The translations under genes and the position numbers were made by a program. A stretch of DNA of 64,000 nt. It comes from Myroides oncorhynchi. GTDB lineage: Bacteria > Bacteroidota > Bacteroidia > Flavobacteriales > Flavobacteriaceae. Positions 46,667-57,080 of the stretch are shown here, piece by piece (the stretch's first letter is position 1; each line of letters opens with the position of its first letter). The notes beneath the pieces are model-generated. The model saw only the letters and a list, made by a program, of their open reading frames with translations, did no database searches and was not told the origin of the DNA. The stretch lies in assembly GCF_020905415.1 (NCBI RefSeq), contig NZ_JAJJMP010000001.1, positions 773,501-837,500 of the forward strand, in the 5' to 3' direction.

Positions 46667-47956
46667 ATGGAAAACCTTCAAGTTATAAAACAACGCTTCG
46701 AGATTATCGGTAATGACGTGAAATTAAATCGCGCATTAGAGAAAGCTATACAGGTAGCTCCTACTGATATATCAGTATTAGTCACTGGAGAGAGTGGTGT
46801 AGGTAAAGAAAGTATTCCTAAAATCATACACTCATTATCACACCGCAAACACGGCAAATTTATCGCTGTTAACTGTGGCGCTATCCCTGAAGGGACAATA
46901 GATAGTGAGTTATTCGGACACGAAAAAGGAGCTTTTACGGGTGCAATTGGTACTCGTGAAGGTTATTTCGAAGAAGCTAATGGAGGAACAATCTTTCTAG
47001 ATGAAGTAGGAGAACTTCCGTTAACTACACAGGTAAGATTATTGCGTGTATTAGAGAATGGGGAATTTATAAAAGTAGGTTCTTCTAAAGTACAGAAGAC
47101 AGATATCCGCATCATCGCAGCTACTAATGTAAATATGGTTGATGCAATTAACAAAGGTAAATTCAGAGAGGATTTATACTATAGACTAAGTACAGTAGAA
47201 ATACTATTACCCCCTCTTAGAGAACGTGGTGAAGATATTCATCTCCTATTTAGAAAATTTGCTTCTGACTTTTCTCATAAATATAAAATGCCTCCTATCA
47301 AATTAGAACCTGCTGCTGCTGCGTATCTAATGAGGTATAATTGGTACGGGAATATCCGTCAACTGCGAAACGTAGCAGAACAAATATCTGTACTAGAAAC
47401 CAATAGAGAAATATCTATATCTGCTTTACAAGGATACCTACCTAACCACGATAGGCAGTTACCTTCAGTTATCAATACTTCTAAATCAGAATCAGACTTT
47501 AGCAATGAGCGTGAGATTTTATACAAAGTATTATTTGATATGAAAAGTGATCTAACAGATCTTAAAAAACTTACGCTTGAATTACTACAACATGATAAAG
47601 GTGCTGTGTCTGAATCTAATAAAACCCTAATTCAGAAGATATATGGCACTAAAAAAACTGAATTACCAGAACTAATGGCTCCCCCAACTACTGATTTAGA
47701 TGTAATACAAATGGAGAGTCATCTAGCAAATAATAACAGTTTAATGTTCCATGATACAGTAGATGATGATGAAGATACTTCTAACTATCTAGAAGCTGAA
47801 ACAGTAGATGACGAACCACTTAACTTAGAAAATCAAGAGATTAAATTAATCAAACGAGCACTGGAAAGGCACAGTGGAAAACGCAAGGCAGCTGCTAAGG
47901 AATTAAATATATCTGAAAGAACCCTGTATAGAAAAATAAAACAATACGACCTATAA
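46667..47956 (+). CDS. Sigma-54-dependent activator without sensory domain
   Basis: 429 residues. The AAA+ domain starts at about residue 15 and has GESGVGKESIPK (Walker A), GAFTGA (the loop that contacts sigma-54) and GGTIFLDEVGELP (Walker B). About 130 mostly acidic residues follow, and a Fis-type helix-turn-helix ends the protein (ALERHSGKRKAAAKELNISERTLYRKIKQY). No receiver, GAF or PAS domain precedes the AAA+ core, so activity must be set by expression, by a partner protein, or by the acidic linker. lptE follows 2 bp downstream. Confidence 0.95.
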   Translation: MENLQVIKQRFEIIGNDVKLNRALEKAIQVAPTDISVLVTGESGVGKESIPKIIHSLSHRKHGKFIAVNCGAIPEGTIDSELFGHEKGAFTGAIGTREGYFEEANGGTIFLDEVGELPLTTQVRLLRVLENGEFIKVGSSKVQKTDIRIIAATNVNMVDAINKGKFREDLYYRLSTVEILLPPLRERGEDIHLLFRKFASDFSHKYKMPPIKLEPAAAAYLMRYNWYGNIRQLRNVAEQISVLETNREISISALQGYLPNHDRQLPSVINTSKSESDFSNEREILYKVLFDMKSDLTDLKKLTLELLQHDKGAVSESNKTLIQKIYGTKKTELPELMAPPTTDLDVIQMESHLANNNSLMFHDTVDDDEDTSNYLEAETVDDEPLNLENQEIKLIKRALERHSGKRKAAAKELNISERTLYRKIKQYDL

Positions 47957-47958
47957 CC

Positions 47959-48462
47959 ATGAAAATCAAACATTTATTTACATTATTATTTATAGTTCTA
48001 TTTTTTAATAGCTGTAAATATTATAACTTTACAGGAACAGGTAAAATCGATGCGGATACATTCCAAGTGAATTCTTTCCAAAACAATGCTCCATTAATAG
48101 AACCAGGTATTGAAAGAACGTTCACAACTAATCTACAAGATCTAATACAAAATCAAACTAGCTTAAGTCTTACTAATACAGATGCTGATTTAGTATATGA
48201 AGGCGAAATAGTAGAATATCGCATTAGTCCAATGACAGCTACAGCAGATCAGAGAGCGGCGCAAAACAGATTATACCTAGCCGTAAATGTGAGATTTTTT
48301 AATAAAAAGAAACCGGATGATGATTTTGAAAAAAGATTCTCATTCTATTATGACTATGATGCCAATACACAATTAATGGGAGCGAGTCTGAATTCTGCCC
48401 TTGAAACCATCTATGAACGTATTACCCAAGACATCTTCAATGAATCACTTGCAAAATGGTAA
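47959..48462 (+). CDS. lptE: LPS-assembly lipoprotein LptE
   Basis: 167 residues. The lipobox FFNSCKYYNFTGTG (Cys about 19) and the body FQVNSFQNNAPLIEPGIERTFTTNLQDLIQNQTSL match the Bacteroidota LptE family, which plugs LptD in the outer membrane for lipopolysaccharide export. It is separated by 2 bp from the sigma-54 activator and by 19 bp from the next gene. Confidence 0.92.
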   Translation: MKIKHLFTLLFIVLFFNSCKYYNFTGTGKIDADTFQVNSFQNNAPLIEPGIERTFTTNLQDLIQNQTSLSLTNTDADLVYEGEIVEYRISPMTATADQRAAQNRLYLAVNVRFFNKKKPDDDFEKRFSFYYDYDANTQLMGASLNSALETIYERITQDIFNESLAKW

Positions 48463-48481
48463 CTAATTAAAAAAGGACATC

Positions 48482-49537
48482 TTGACTATAAAAGAATTAG
48501 ACATATTACTACGCCAACCACACCAAATAAGTGGTGAAGATGGCATAAAGTTAAAAGCAATCATAGACCAGTATCCATACTTTCAGTCTGTGAGAAGTCT
48601 TTATTTAAAAAGTTTATATGTAAGTAATAGCTTTAACTATAACAACGAGCTAAAGACAACTGCTGCTCACACTTTAGATCGTGATATTTTATTTGACTTT
48701 ATAATCTCTCCTGATTTTATCTCATATCAACCTTTGCAAATTAAAGAAAGTCAAAGCAAGTCTAATAAAACAAGTCAAACAACAGATACAGTAATTTCTA
48801 TTGATGATAATGTATTAATCACGGATCATCCCATAAATACACCTTCCATAGAAATCACAGAAGACAAAGAGAATATTGCTAAGGATAATAATATAGAAGA
48901 AGAGTCACCACTACAAATTGAAGAAGAAAAAGAAGTATTAAACTCTGAACCAAAACTGACATCAACAGCAATTAAGAGTTTATTACAATCAATAACAATT
49001 CACGAAAACCAACAGCTATTACCTAGTATAACAAAGGACATACAACACACAGCTGATAAGCTCTTGGATGTTATAGATAATTCTAAACAAGAAGCTATAA
49101 CCCAGTTAGAGGAAAAACTAGAAATAGGAGCGCCATTAAATTTCGATGATAAAGAGAAATTATCTTTTACAGAATGGCTACAATTATCTAAAAGCAAGCC
49201 TATAGACCGAGAAAATGATTCAATTTTAACAGATATTGAGCAAAATACAGATATTGAAAAACAAAAAAAAATAGAATTAATTGATAAATTTATAGAAACA
49301 AATCCAAAGATAGTTCCTACTAAAAAAGCAACGGTAACCCCCATAAACATTGACACTTCAGTACAAGAGAACAGTAGTTTAATGACAGAGACATTAGCAA
49401 AAATATACTTAGAGCAAAAGAAATATCAAAAAGCGATACAAGCTTATGAAATATTAATTTTGAAATATCCAGAAAAAAGTAGTTTCTTTGCAAACCAAAT
49501 ATCAGATATAAAAGCGTTACAACAATATAATAGTTAA
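48482..49537 (+). CDS. Conserved protein with C-terminal TPR-like segment
   Basis: 351 residues with a TTG start (48482); the first residues TIKELDILLRQPHQIS fit the flavobacterial homologues I recall, so this start is preferred to later ATGs. The N-terminal 75 residues are helical. A long Glu/Lys/Asp/Thr-rich, probably disordered middle follows. The end (AKIYLEQKKYQKAIQAYEILILKYPEKSSFFANQI) is a single tetratricopeptide repeat. It lies between lptE (19 bp) and secG (4 bp), so a role in envelope biogenesis or secretion is possible but not shown. Confidence 0.85.
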   Translation: MTIKELDILLRQPHQISGEDGIKLKAIIDQYPYFQSVRSLYLKSLYVSNSFNYNNELKTTAAHTLDRDILFDFIISPDFISYQPLQIKESQSKSNKTSQTTDTVISIDDNVLITDHPINTPSIEITEDKENIAKDNNIEEESPLQIEEEKEVLNSEPKLTSTAIKSLLQSITIHENQQLLPSITKDIQHTADKLLDVIDNSKQEAITQLEEKLEIGAPLNFDDKEKLSFTEWLQLSKSKPIDRENDSILTDIEQNTDIEKQKKIELIDKFIETNPKIVPTKKATVTPINIDTSVQENSSLMTETLAKIYLEQKKYQKAIQAYEILILKYPEKSSFFANQISDIKALQQYNS

Positions 49538-49541
49538 CACC

Positions 49542-49916
49542 ATGAACACATTTACAATATTTTTAATCTTAATCGCAATTGTATGTTTTTTACTTATCGT
49601 AGTAATTATGGTACAGAATCCTAAAGGTGGAGGATTAGACTCTTCATTCGGTGGTTCTACAGTAGCAGGTGGAGTAAAAAACACAAATGATTTCTTAGAT
49701 AAAAGTACTTGGACATTAGGTGCAGTATTAATTATTTTAATATTACTATCATCTACTAGTTTCAGTGGTGGAGCTGCTGGAGATTCTAAATTATTAGATC
49801 CAAATGCAGTGCCAGTACAACCAATGCAAACAGAGGCACCAGCAAAACAAGATGCTCCTGTGACATCTGCTGAGACAACAACTCCAGCTCAAGAAACTCA
49901 AAATCAAGCTGAATAA
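49542..49916 (+). CDS. secG: Preprotein translocase subunit SecG
   Basis: 124 residues. Two membrane helices (about 3-22 and 57-75) flank the conserved cytoplasmic loop MVQNPKGGGLDSSFGG. A Gln/Pro/Ala/Thr-rich tail of about 40 residues follows and is probably disordered. SecG assists SecYE-mediated export. It is the last gene before a strong terminator, so groES-groEL downstream are transcribed separately. Confidence 0.96.
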   Translation: MNTFTIFLILIAIVCFLLIVVIMVQNPKGGGLDSSFGGSTVAGGVKNTNDFLDKSTWTLGAVLIILILLSSTSFSGGAAGDSKLLDPNAVPVQPMQTEAPAKQDAPVTSAETTTPAQETQNQAE

Positions 49917-49940
49917 GTTTAGCTTCAACCAATACACGAA

Positions 49941-49970
49941 ATGCCAGCTGTCAAGCTGGCATTTTTTTTT
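49941..49970 (+). terminator. Terminator of the miaB-secG operon
   Basis: ATGCCAGCT and AGCTGGCAT pair around GTCA and are followed by nine T. Confidence 0.93.
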
Positions 49971-50066
49971 GTCTATATTGTCACTTTTTTGCTTTGGCAC
50001 ACTTTATGACAATTCATTATCTATAATAATTAAAAATAATAATTCAATTTCATAAACTATAAAACT

Positions 50067-52006
<1,940 letters not shown>

Positions 52007-52031
52007 TACCAAATCTTTATTTCAATATTAT

Positions 52032-52069
52032 AAGGGGGCTGTCTAAAAAGATAGTCTCCTTATTTTTTT
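52032..52069 (+). terminator. Terminator of groES-groEL
   Basis: AAGGGGGCTGTCT pairs with AGATAGTCTCCTT (13 pairs, three of them G-U) around AAAA and is followed by a long T-run. Its left arm GGGGCTGTCT equals the presumed IS end at 711-721 read on the other strand. Confidence 0.9.
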
Positions 52070-52090
52070 TATATAACCAGTAATAACAAG

Positions 52091-52127
52091 AAAAGGCTTA
52101 GTGTACTGAATACACCAAGCCTTTTTT
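52091..52127 (-). terminator. Terminator of rpe (bidirectional)
   Basis: AAAAGGCTTAGTGTA and TACACCAAGCCTTTT pair with one mismatch around CTGAA and are flanked by A- and T-runs, 22 bp beyond the rpe stop. Confidence 0.88.
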
Positions 52128-52148
52128 ATATTAACTTATTTAAACTTC

Positions 52149-52811
52149 TTACTTAGAAGTAATCTCTTTTAGATCGGCAATAGTTGCGATAGGATCAGCT
52201 GCACTGAATACAAAGTTACCTGCTACTAATGCATCTACTCCTGCATCTACAAGGGCTTTAGCATTCTTATTATTCACTCCACCATCTATTTCTATCATTA
52301 CATTAGCTCCTTTAGCAGTGATCATTGCTTTTAGCTTGCGTACTTTCTCATAGGTATTCTCAATAAAGCTTTGACCACCAAAACCTGGATTAACACTCAT
52401 AATAAGTACTAAATCTAGATCTTGAATAATGTCTTCTAACACACTTACAGGAGTATGAGGATTAAGTGCTACACCAGCTTTCATTCCTTCTGCTTTAATC
52501 GCTTGAACTGTACGGTGCAAGTGCGTACATGCTTCATAATGCACAGTAAGGATATCTGCTCCTAAGTCTTTAAATGTCTTAATATAACGATCAGGATCTA
52601 CTATCATTAAGTGTACATCCAATGTTTTTTTAGCGTGTTTATTAATCGCTGCTAATACTGGCATACCAAAAGAAATATTTGGTACGAATACTCCATCCAT
52701 AATATCAATATGGAACCAGTCTGCTTGGCTATTATTCACCATTTCGATATCTCTCTGAAGATTAGCGAAGTCAGCTGCTAATACTGAAGGTGCTATAATC
52801 GTGTTTTTCAT
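52149..52811 (-). CDS. rpe: Ribulose-phosphate 3-epimerase
   Basis: 220 residues of a TIM barrel. IIAPSVLAADFANLQRDI opens the fold. WFHIDIMDGVFVPNISFG and LDVHLMI carry metal-binding His/Asp. SVNPGFGGQSFIENTYEKV and EIDGGVNNKNA complete the active site. It interconverts ribulose-5-P and xylulose-5-P in the pentose phosphate pathway. No operon partner; the 199-bp gap to lipB contains the lipB terminator. Confidence 0.97.
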   Translation of the reverse strand: MKNTIIAPSVLAADFANLQRDIEMVNNSQADWFHIDIMDGVFVPNISFGMPVLAAINKHAKKTLDVHLMIVDPDRYIKTFKDLGADILTVHYEACTHLHRTVQAIKAEGMKAGVALNPHTPVSVLEDIIQDLDLVLIMSVNPGFGGQSFIENTYEKVRKLKAMITAKGANVMIEIDGGVNNKNAKALVDAGVDALVAGNFVFSAADPIATIADLKEITSK

Positions 52812-52966
52812 ATAATTGAGTTGTGTTTGTACAAAGGTAATCCAAAAAAAGCGATAGTCAAACGCTATAAGTTAATTCTACTTGATAGGCTTTAAACATT
52901 GAATTAGCATTAGTCTAATAACATATAAACAAGATACTCAAATTTGAATACCACTGCTTTTAAATT

Positions 52967-52998
52967 AAAAAAATCCCAATAGATGATACTATTGGGAT
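52967..52998 (-). terminator. Terminator of lipB
   Basis: ATCCCAATAG and CTATTGGGAT form a perfect stem around ATGATA, with the T-run on the minus strand. Confidence 0.9.
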
Positions 52999-53010
52999 GT
53001 ATGATGTAGC

Positions 53011-53724
53011 CTATAAAGACTCTTGTCTTATTACTCGTGCTTCAAATAATTCAGAGAAATACTTGATAATCTTCTCTCTTACTTCATCCTCATCTACATA
53101 CTCTACTCCTAGCTCTACATTAAGAGAAGTAACTCCTTTACCTCGTATTCCACAAGGGATAATGTTGTCAAAGTAACCTAAATCTGAATTTACATTAAAA
53201 GCAAAACCGTGCATCGTCACCCATCTAGAAGCTCTAACTCCCATCGCACAGATCTTACGTGCGAATGGAGTTCCTGCACCTAGCCATACTCCTGTTTCTC
53301 CTTCACTTCTACTAGATTCTACACCATAATCTTGTAAAACAAGGATAATGGTCTCTTCTAAAAGACGCAAATACTTATGTATATCCGTAAAGAAGTTCTC
53401 TAAGTCTATGATAGGATATCCTACTACCTGTCCAGGCCCGTGATATGTAATATCTCCTCCTCTATTAATCTTATAGAACGTAGCCCCTTTTGCCTTTAAT
53501 TGTTCATCATTTAAAAGCATATTATGTGCATCACCACTCTTACCTAATGTATAGACATGGGGGTGTTCTACAAATAAAAAGTAATTATCTGTAGCATCTG
53601 TTCGTTCTTCTCTTCTATTTCTGATCTTAACATCTAGAATAGATTGAAATATTTGTTCTTGGTAGTCCCAAGTATCTTTATAATCTTTCTCGCCTAAATC
53701 AATAAGCTTTACTTGTTTGTTCAT
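53011..53724 (-). CDS. lipB: Octanoyl-[ACP]:protein octanoyltransferase
   Basis: 237 residues. Family blocks are HPHVYTLGKSGD, YKINRGGDITYHGPGQVVGYPIIDL, KICAMGVRASRWVTMHGFAFNVN (with the acyl-Lys region) and IIPCGIRGKGVTSL, whose Cys forms the thioester. It transfers octanoate from acyl carrier protein to lipoyl domains, the first step of lipoate synthesis. The Pmp3 gene lies 11 bp upstream, so the two are probably co-transcribed. Confidence 0.97.
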   Translation of the reverse strand: MNKQVKLIDLGEKDYKDTWDYQEQIFQSILDVKIRNRREERTDATDNYFLFVEHPHVYTLGKSGDAHNMLLNDEQLKAKGATFYKINRGGDITYHGPGQVVGYPIIDLENFFTDIHKYLRLLEETIILVLQDYGVESSRSEGETGVWLGAGTPFARKICAMGVRASRWVTMHGFAFNVNSDLGYFDNIIPCGIRGKGVTSLNVELGVEYVDEDEVREKIIKYFSELFEARVIRQESL

Positions 53725-53735
53725 TGTGATGTTAG

Positions 53736-53900
53736 TTATTTGTTATATTTAGGATTGTTAAGGATTACTAATGCCGCAATCACCCCAGGTACCCATCCAC
53801 ATAACGTTAAGATAAAAACAATCAATATAGATCCACATCCCTTGTCTAATACAGCTAAAGGCGGTAAAATAATAGATAAAAGTACACGTCCTAAACTCAT
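53736..53900 (-). CDS. YqaE/Pmp3 family small membrane protein
   Basis: 54 residues from MSLGRVLLSIILPPLAVLDKGCGS. Two hydrophobic helices (about 3-19 and 23-45) and the closing WVPGVIAALVIL are typical of the Pmp3/UPF0057 family. In yeast and plants this family affects membrane potential under salt stress; the bacterial role is unknown. A longer frame to 53924 adds MYLTKYLV, which the family lacks. Confidence 0.88.
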   Translation of the reverse strand: MSLGRVLLSIILPPLAVLDKGCGSILIVFILTLCGWVPGVIAALVILNNPKYNK

Positions 53901-54088
53901 GACTAAATATTTTGTAAGATACAAATTTCGACATTTTTTCGTTGAACTCTCCTATTATACAGTTAAAATGATAGTGCGTATTCACTTTTAAGACAAAGTA
54001 TTGCAAATTAAGTCGTTTTATCAGAAATAGTAATTGTCGCATTTTCAAAGATTAACTATATTTGCCATTAAATTAATTTACAGTTATT

Positions 54089-55789
54089 ATGCAACTTTCA
54101 GAACAAGAAATCATCAGAAGAGAAAAACTGAGCAAGTTACAAGAGCTTGGTGTGAATCCTTATCCTGCTAATCTATTTCCAGTAGACCACACGTCGAAGC
54201 AGATAAAGAACGACTTCGAAGAAGGTAAGAAGGTTGTCGTTGCGGGTAGATTAATGTCTTCAAGAATACAAGGAAAAGCTTCTTTCGCTACTATCCAAGA
54301 TAGTGAAGGTAAGATTCAGTTATACATCAATAGAGATGAACTTTGTCCAGACGAGGATAAAACATTATACAATGAGATTTACAAAAAACTTATTGACTTA
54401 GGAGATATCGTAGGTATAGAAGGAGAGTTATTCACTACGCAAGTAGGAGAAAAAACAGTACGTGTAAAAGGTTTACAGTTATTAAGTAAAGCATTACGCC
54501 CACTTCCATTGCCTAAGACAGATGCTGAAGGAAATACGTTTGATGCCTTTACAGATCCAGAATTACGTTACAGAATGCGTTATGTTGATTTAGTGGTTAA
54601 CCCAATCAACAAAGAAATATTCATCAAACGTACAAAGTTGTTTACTGCAATGCGTAACTTCTTTAACGAGTCAGGATATATGGAAGTAGAGACTCCTGTA
54701 TTACAGTCTATCCCTGGTGGAGCATCTGCTCGTCCGTTTATCACACACCACAATGCTTTAGATATTCCTTTATACTTGAGAATTGCTAATGAATTGTACT
54801 TAAAACGTCTTATCGTTGGTGGTTTTGACGGAGTGTATGAGTTCTCTAAAAACTTCCGTAACGAAGGAATGGACAGAACACATAATCCCGAGTTCACTGC
54901 TATGGAAATCTATGTAGCTTATAAAGATTACAACTGGATGATGGACTTCACAGAACGCCTATTAGAGCACTGTGCTATCGCTGTTAATGGTACAACTAAT
55001 GCTACTTTTGGAGAACATGAGATTAACTTCAAAGCTCCTTATAAACGTATCACTATGGCAGACTCTATTAAAGAGTTCACAGGATTTGATATCACTGGTA
55101 AAACAGAGGAAGAAATACGTGTAGCAGCTTTAGGGATGGGTATTCCTGTAGATGAAACAATGGGGAAAGGAAAACTTATTGACGAGATATTCGGAGAGAA
55201 ATGTGAGGGAAACTATATCCAACCTACTTTCATTACTGACTATCCAAAAGAAATGTCTCCATTAACTAAACTACACAGAGATAACCCTGAACTAACAGAG
55301 CGTTTTGAATTAATGGTTTGTGGTAAAGAGATTGCAAATGCATATTCTGAGTTGAATGACCCTATTGACCAAAGAGAGCGTTTTGAATCTCAAATGGCTT
55401 TAGGAGACCGTGGAGATGATGAAGCGATGTTTATCGACCAAGATTTCTTACGTGCTTTAGAGTATGGTATGCCTCCTACATCAGGATTAGGTATCGGTAT
55501 GGACCGTTTAATTATGTTCTTAACAAACAACCCTTCTATTCAAGAAGTATTATTCTTCCCTCAAATGAGACCTGAGAAGACTGCTCCTTCAGTAGAATTA
55601 ACAGATGAAGAGAAAATCATTATTCAGATATTAGAGAACAACGATAACAAAGTTGAAATTGGTTCTCTAAAAGAACAAGCTGCTTTAAGTGGTAAGAAAT
55701 GGGACAAGGCAATGAAAGGTCTTTCTTCTCATAACTTAACTAAAGTAGAAACAGAAGGTGACTTAAAATATGTAGTGTACCAACACTAA
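54089..55789 (+). CDS. lysS: Lysyl-tRNA synthetase, class II
   Basis: 566 residues. The N-terminal OB-fold anticodon-binding domain spans about 55-150 (VVAGRLMSSRIQGKASFATIQDSEGKIQLYI). The class II core has motif 2 KNFRNEGMDRTHNPEFTAMEIYVAY and motif 3 GMPPTSGLGIGMDRLIMFLTN. About 65 residues at the end (EKIIIQILENNDNKVEIGSLKEQAALSGKKW) extend beyond the E. coli enzyme and look like a small helical domain; I believe this extension is usual in Bacteroidota. It charges tRNA(Lys). Confidence 0.97.
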   Translation: MQLSEQEIIRREKLSKLQELGVNPYPANLFPVDHTSKQIKNDFEEGKKVVVAGRLMSSRIQGKASFATIQDSEGKIQLYINRDELCPDEDKTLYNEIYKKLIDLGDIVGIEGELFTTQVGEKTVRVKGLQLLSKALRPLPLPKTDAEGNTFDAFTDPELRYRMRYVDLVVNPINKEIFIKRTKLFTAMRNFFNESGYMEVETPVLQSIPGGASARPFITHHNALDIPLYLRIANELYLKRLIVGGFDGVYEFSKNFRNEGMDRTHNPEFTAMEIYVAYKDYNWMMDFTERLLEHCAIAVNGTTNATFGEHEINFKAPYKRITMADSIKEFTGFDITGKTEEEIRVAALGMGIPVDETMGKGKLIDEIFGEKCEGNYIQPTFITDYPKEMSPLTKLHRDNPELTERFELMVCGKEIANAYSELNDPIDQRERFESQMALGDRGDDEAMFIDQDFLRALEYGMPPTSGLGIGMDRLIMFLTNNPSIQEVLFFPQMRPEKTAPSVELTDEEKIIIQILENNDNKVEIGSLKEQAALSGKKWDKAMKGLSSHNLTKVETEGDLKYVVYQH

Positions 55790-55802
55790 GAGATAATAAA
55801 AA

Positions 55803-55829
55803 ACAAGACTCAATGAGTCTCGTTTTTTT
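55803..55829 (+). terminator. Terminator of lysS
   Basis: AGACTC-AAT-GAGTCT is a short hairpin, followed by CG and seven T. The inverted-repeat element begins right after it. Confidence 0.82.
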
Positions 55830-55833
55830 ATAC

Positions 55834-55969
55834 CCTTAAATCTGCAGATAACGTTTAAACACGAATGAATTGTACAAAAATTAAAGCACACTGTAGTGTG
55901 GCTTTAGAGCTAATCGAAGCTATGTAAAGTAGAATTAATTCGTAGTAATCGGTAGTTGCAGATTTGAGG
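55834..55969 (+). mobile_element. MITE-like element, copy B (downstream of lysS)
   Basis: 136 bp without coding potential. The ends CCTTAAATCTGCAG and, inverted, CCTCAAATCTGCAA agree at 12 of 14 positions. TATAC stands directly outside both ends (55829-55833, 55970-55974), a perfect 5-bp target duplication. It contains the palindrome CACACTGTAGTGTG and aligns with copy A (14212-14361, minus strand); A carries a short internal insertion. It lies between convergent lysS and the di-haem peroxidase gene, whose stop begins 2 bp beyond the duplication. Confidence 0.85.
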
Positions 55970-55975
55970 TATACT

Positions 55976-57019
55976 TTAAAACTTCGGGTTATTGATAAAC
56001 TCATAATCTGTAAGCGTATGTAGAAAGGCTATTATTGCTTTCTTTTCATCTGTAGTCATTGGAATACCAACTGCACCACCGCTTTTCTTAAACAATGGAT
56101 CAAGTGTAGGGCTATCTTTCATCCCTGAAGAATAAAAGTCCAACACAGCCTCTAAGGTAGCCAAACTCCCATCATGCATATAAGGAGCCGTTAACGCAAT
56201 ATTTCGCACTGTACTAACCTTAAACTTATATCTATCTTCTTCTAGTCCTGAGACTTCTTCTCTTCCTTTATCGTTAACTAAAGGATTTACTGGCACACCA
56301 TTATTTCTAAAAGAAACATCCGTAAACAAATCACCTTTATGACAAGCTGCACAATTCTGTCGAAATAGCTCTAAACCTCTTTTTTCTTGTTCATTTAATG
56401 TACCTCCTAATTCATTTCTAACATATTTATCATATTTAGAATTACTAGATACTAACAATGCCATATACTGAGCTAAAGCTTTCATCATATTAGTAGATGT
56501 CATCTTATCATCATTATATGCCTTTTTAAACAGTTTTTGGTAATCTATATCCAAACGCAGTTTATCTAATATAATAGGGATATCTCCTCGCATCTCAAGT
56601 TCATTGTAAATGGGAACAATTGGAACCATCTCCAAATTATTAGACGCTCCGTCGTAAAAATACTCATCTATAAAAGCCATATTCTGAATAGCTGGAGCAT
56701 TGCGTTTACCTAATTGACCATCTATACCAACACTCAATGGTTTGCCTGCATCTGCAAAAGCAGCAGATTTAATATGACATGATGCACATGATACTGTATT
56801 ATCTTGTGAAAATCGAGAGTCATGAAATAATTTCTTTCCTAATTCAAAACGGGAATGTTTTAAATCATTATTAATAAAAGGATAAGTAGGTTCTGGAAAG
56901 TTCGTTGGCCGAGACCACGCTAGATTATCTATATCTTCGATAGGTTCTTCATAATCCTCGTTTGAAGAACATCCTATCAACAAAAAAGAAAACATAAACA
57001 GTCGAACAATTTTCTTCAT
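55976..57019 (-). CDS. Di-haem cytochrome c peroxidase (MauG/MbnH-like) lipoprotein
   Basis: 347 residues from MKKIVRLFMFSFLLIGC, a lipoprotein signal with the Cys at 17; the frame is open to 57079, but that leader is not signal-like. There are two haem c sites, CASCH (78-82) and CAACH (223-227). The late TVRNIALTAPYMHDGSLATLEAVLDFYSSG with its Met is the family's conserved region. Such enzymes reduce peroxide or, as MauG and MbnH, oxidise a Trp in a partner protein. It lies 61 bp after an MbnP-like gene, which favours the second role. Heme attachment would occur in the periplasm. Confidence 0.92.
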   Translation of the reverse strand: MKKIVRLFMFSFLLIGCSSNEDYEEPIEDIDNLAWSRPTNFPEPTYPFINNDLKHSRFELGKKLFHDSRFSQDNTVSCASCHIKSAAFADAGKPLSVGIDGQLGKRNAPAIQNMAFIDEYFYDGASNNLEMVPIVPIYNELEMRGDIPIILDKLRLDIDYQKLFKKAYNDDKMTSTNMMKALAQYMALLVSSNSKYDKYVRNELGGTLNEQEKRGLELFRQNCAACHKGDLFTDVSFRNNGVPVNPLVNDKGREEVSGLEEDRYKFKVSTVRNIALTAPYMHDGSLATLEAVLDFYSSGMKDSPTLDPLFKKSGGAVGIPMTTDEKKAIIAFLHTLTDYEFINNPKF

Positions 57020-57080
57020 AAAACAAATTTTTAAATAAGTAAAGGGAAGCTGACTAACTTCCCTTTGCAATAAAATCAAA

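Noticed and set aside
49971..50066. CIRCE/HrcA operator upstream of groES
   Set aside because: I looked for TTAGCACTC-N9-GAGTGCTAA and found nothing similar.
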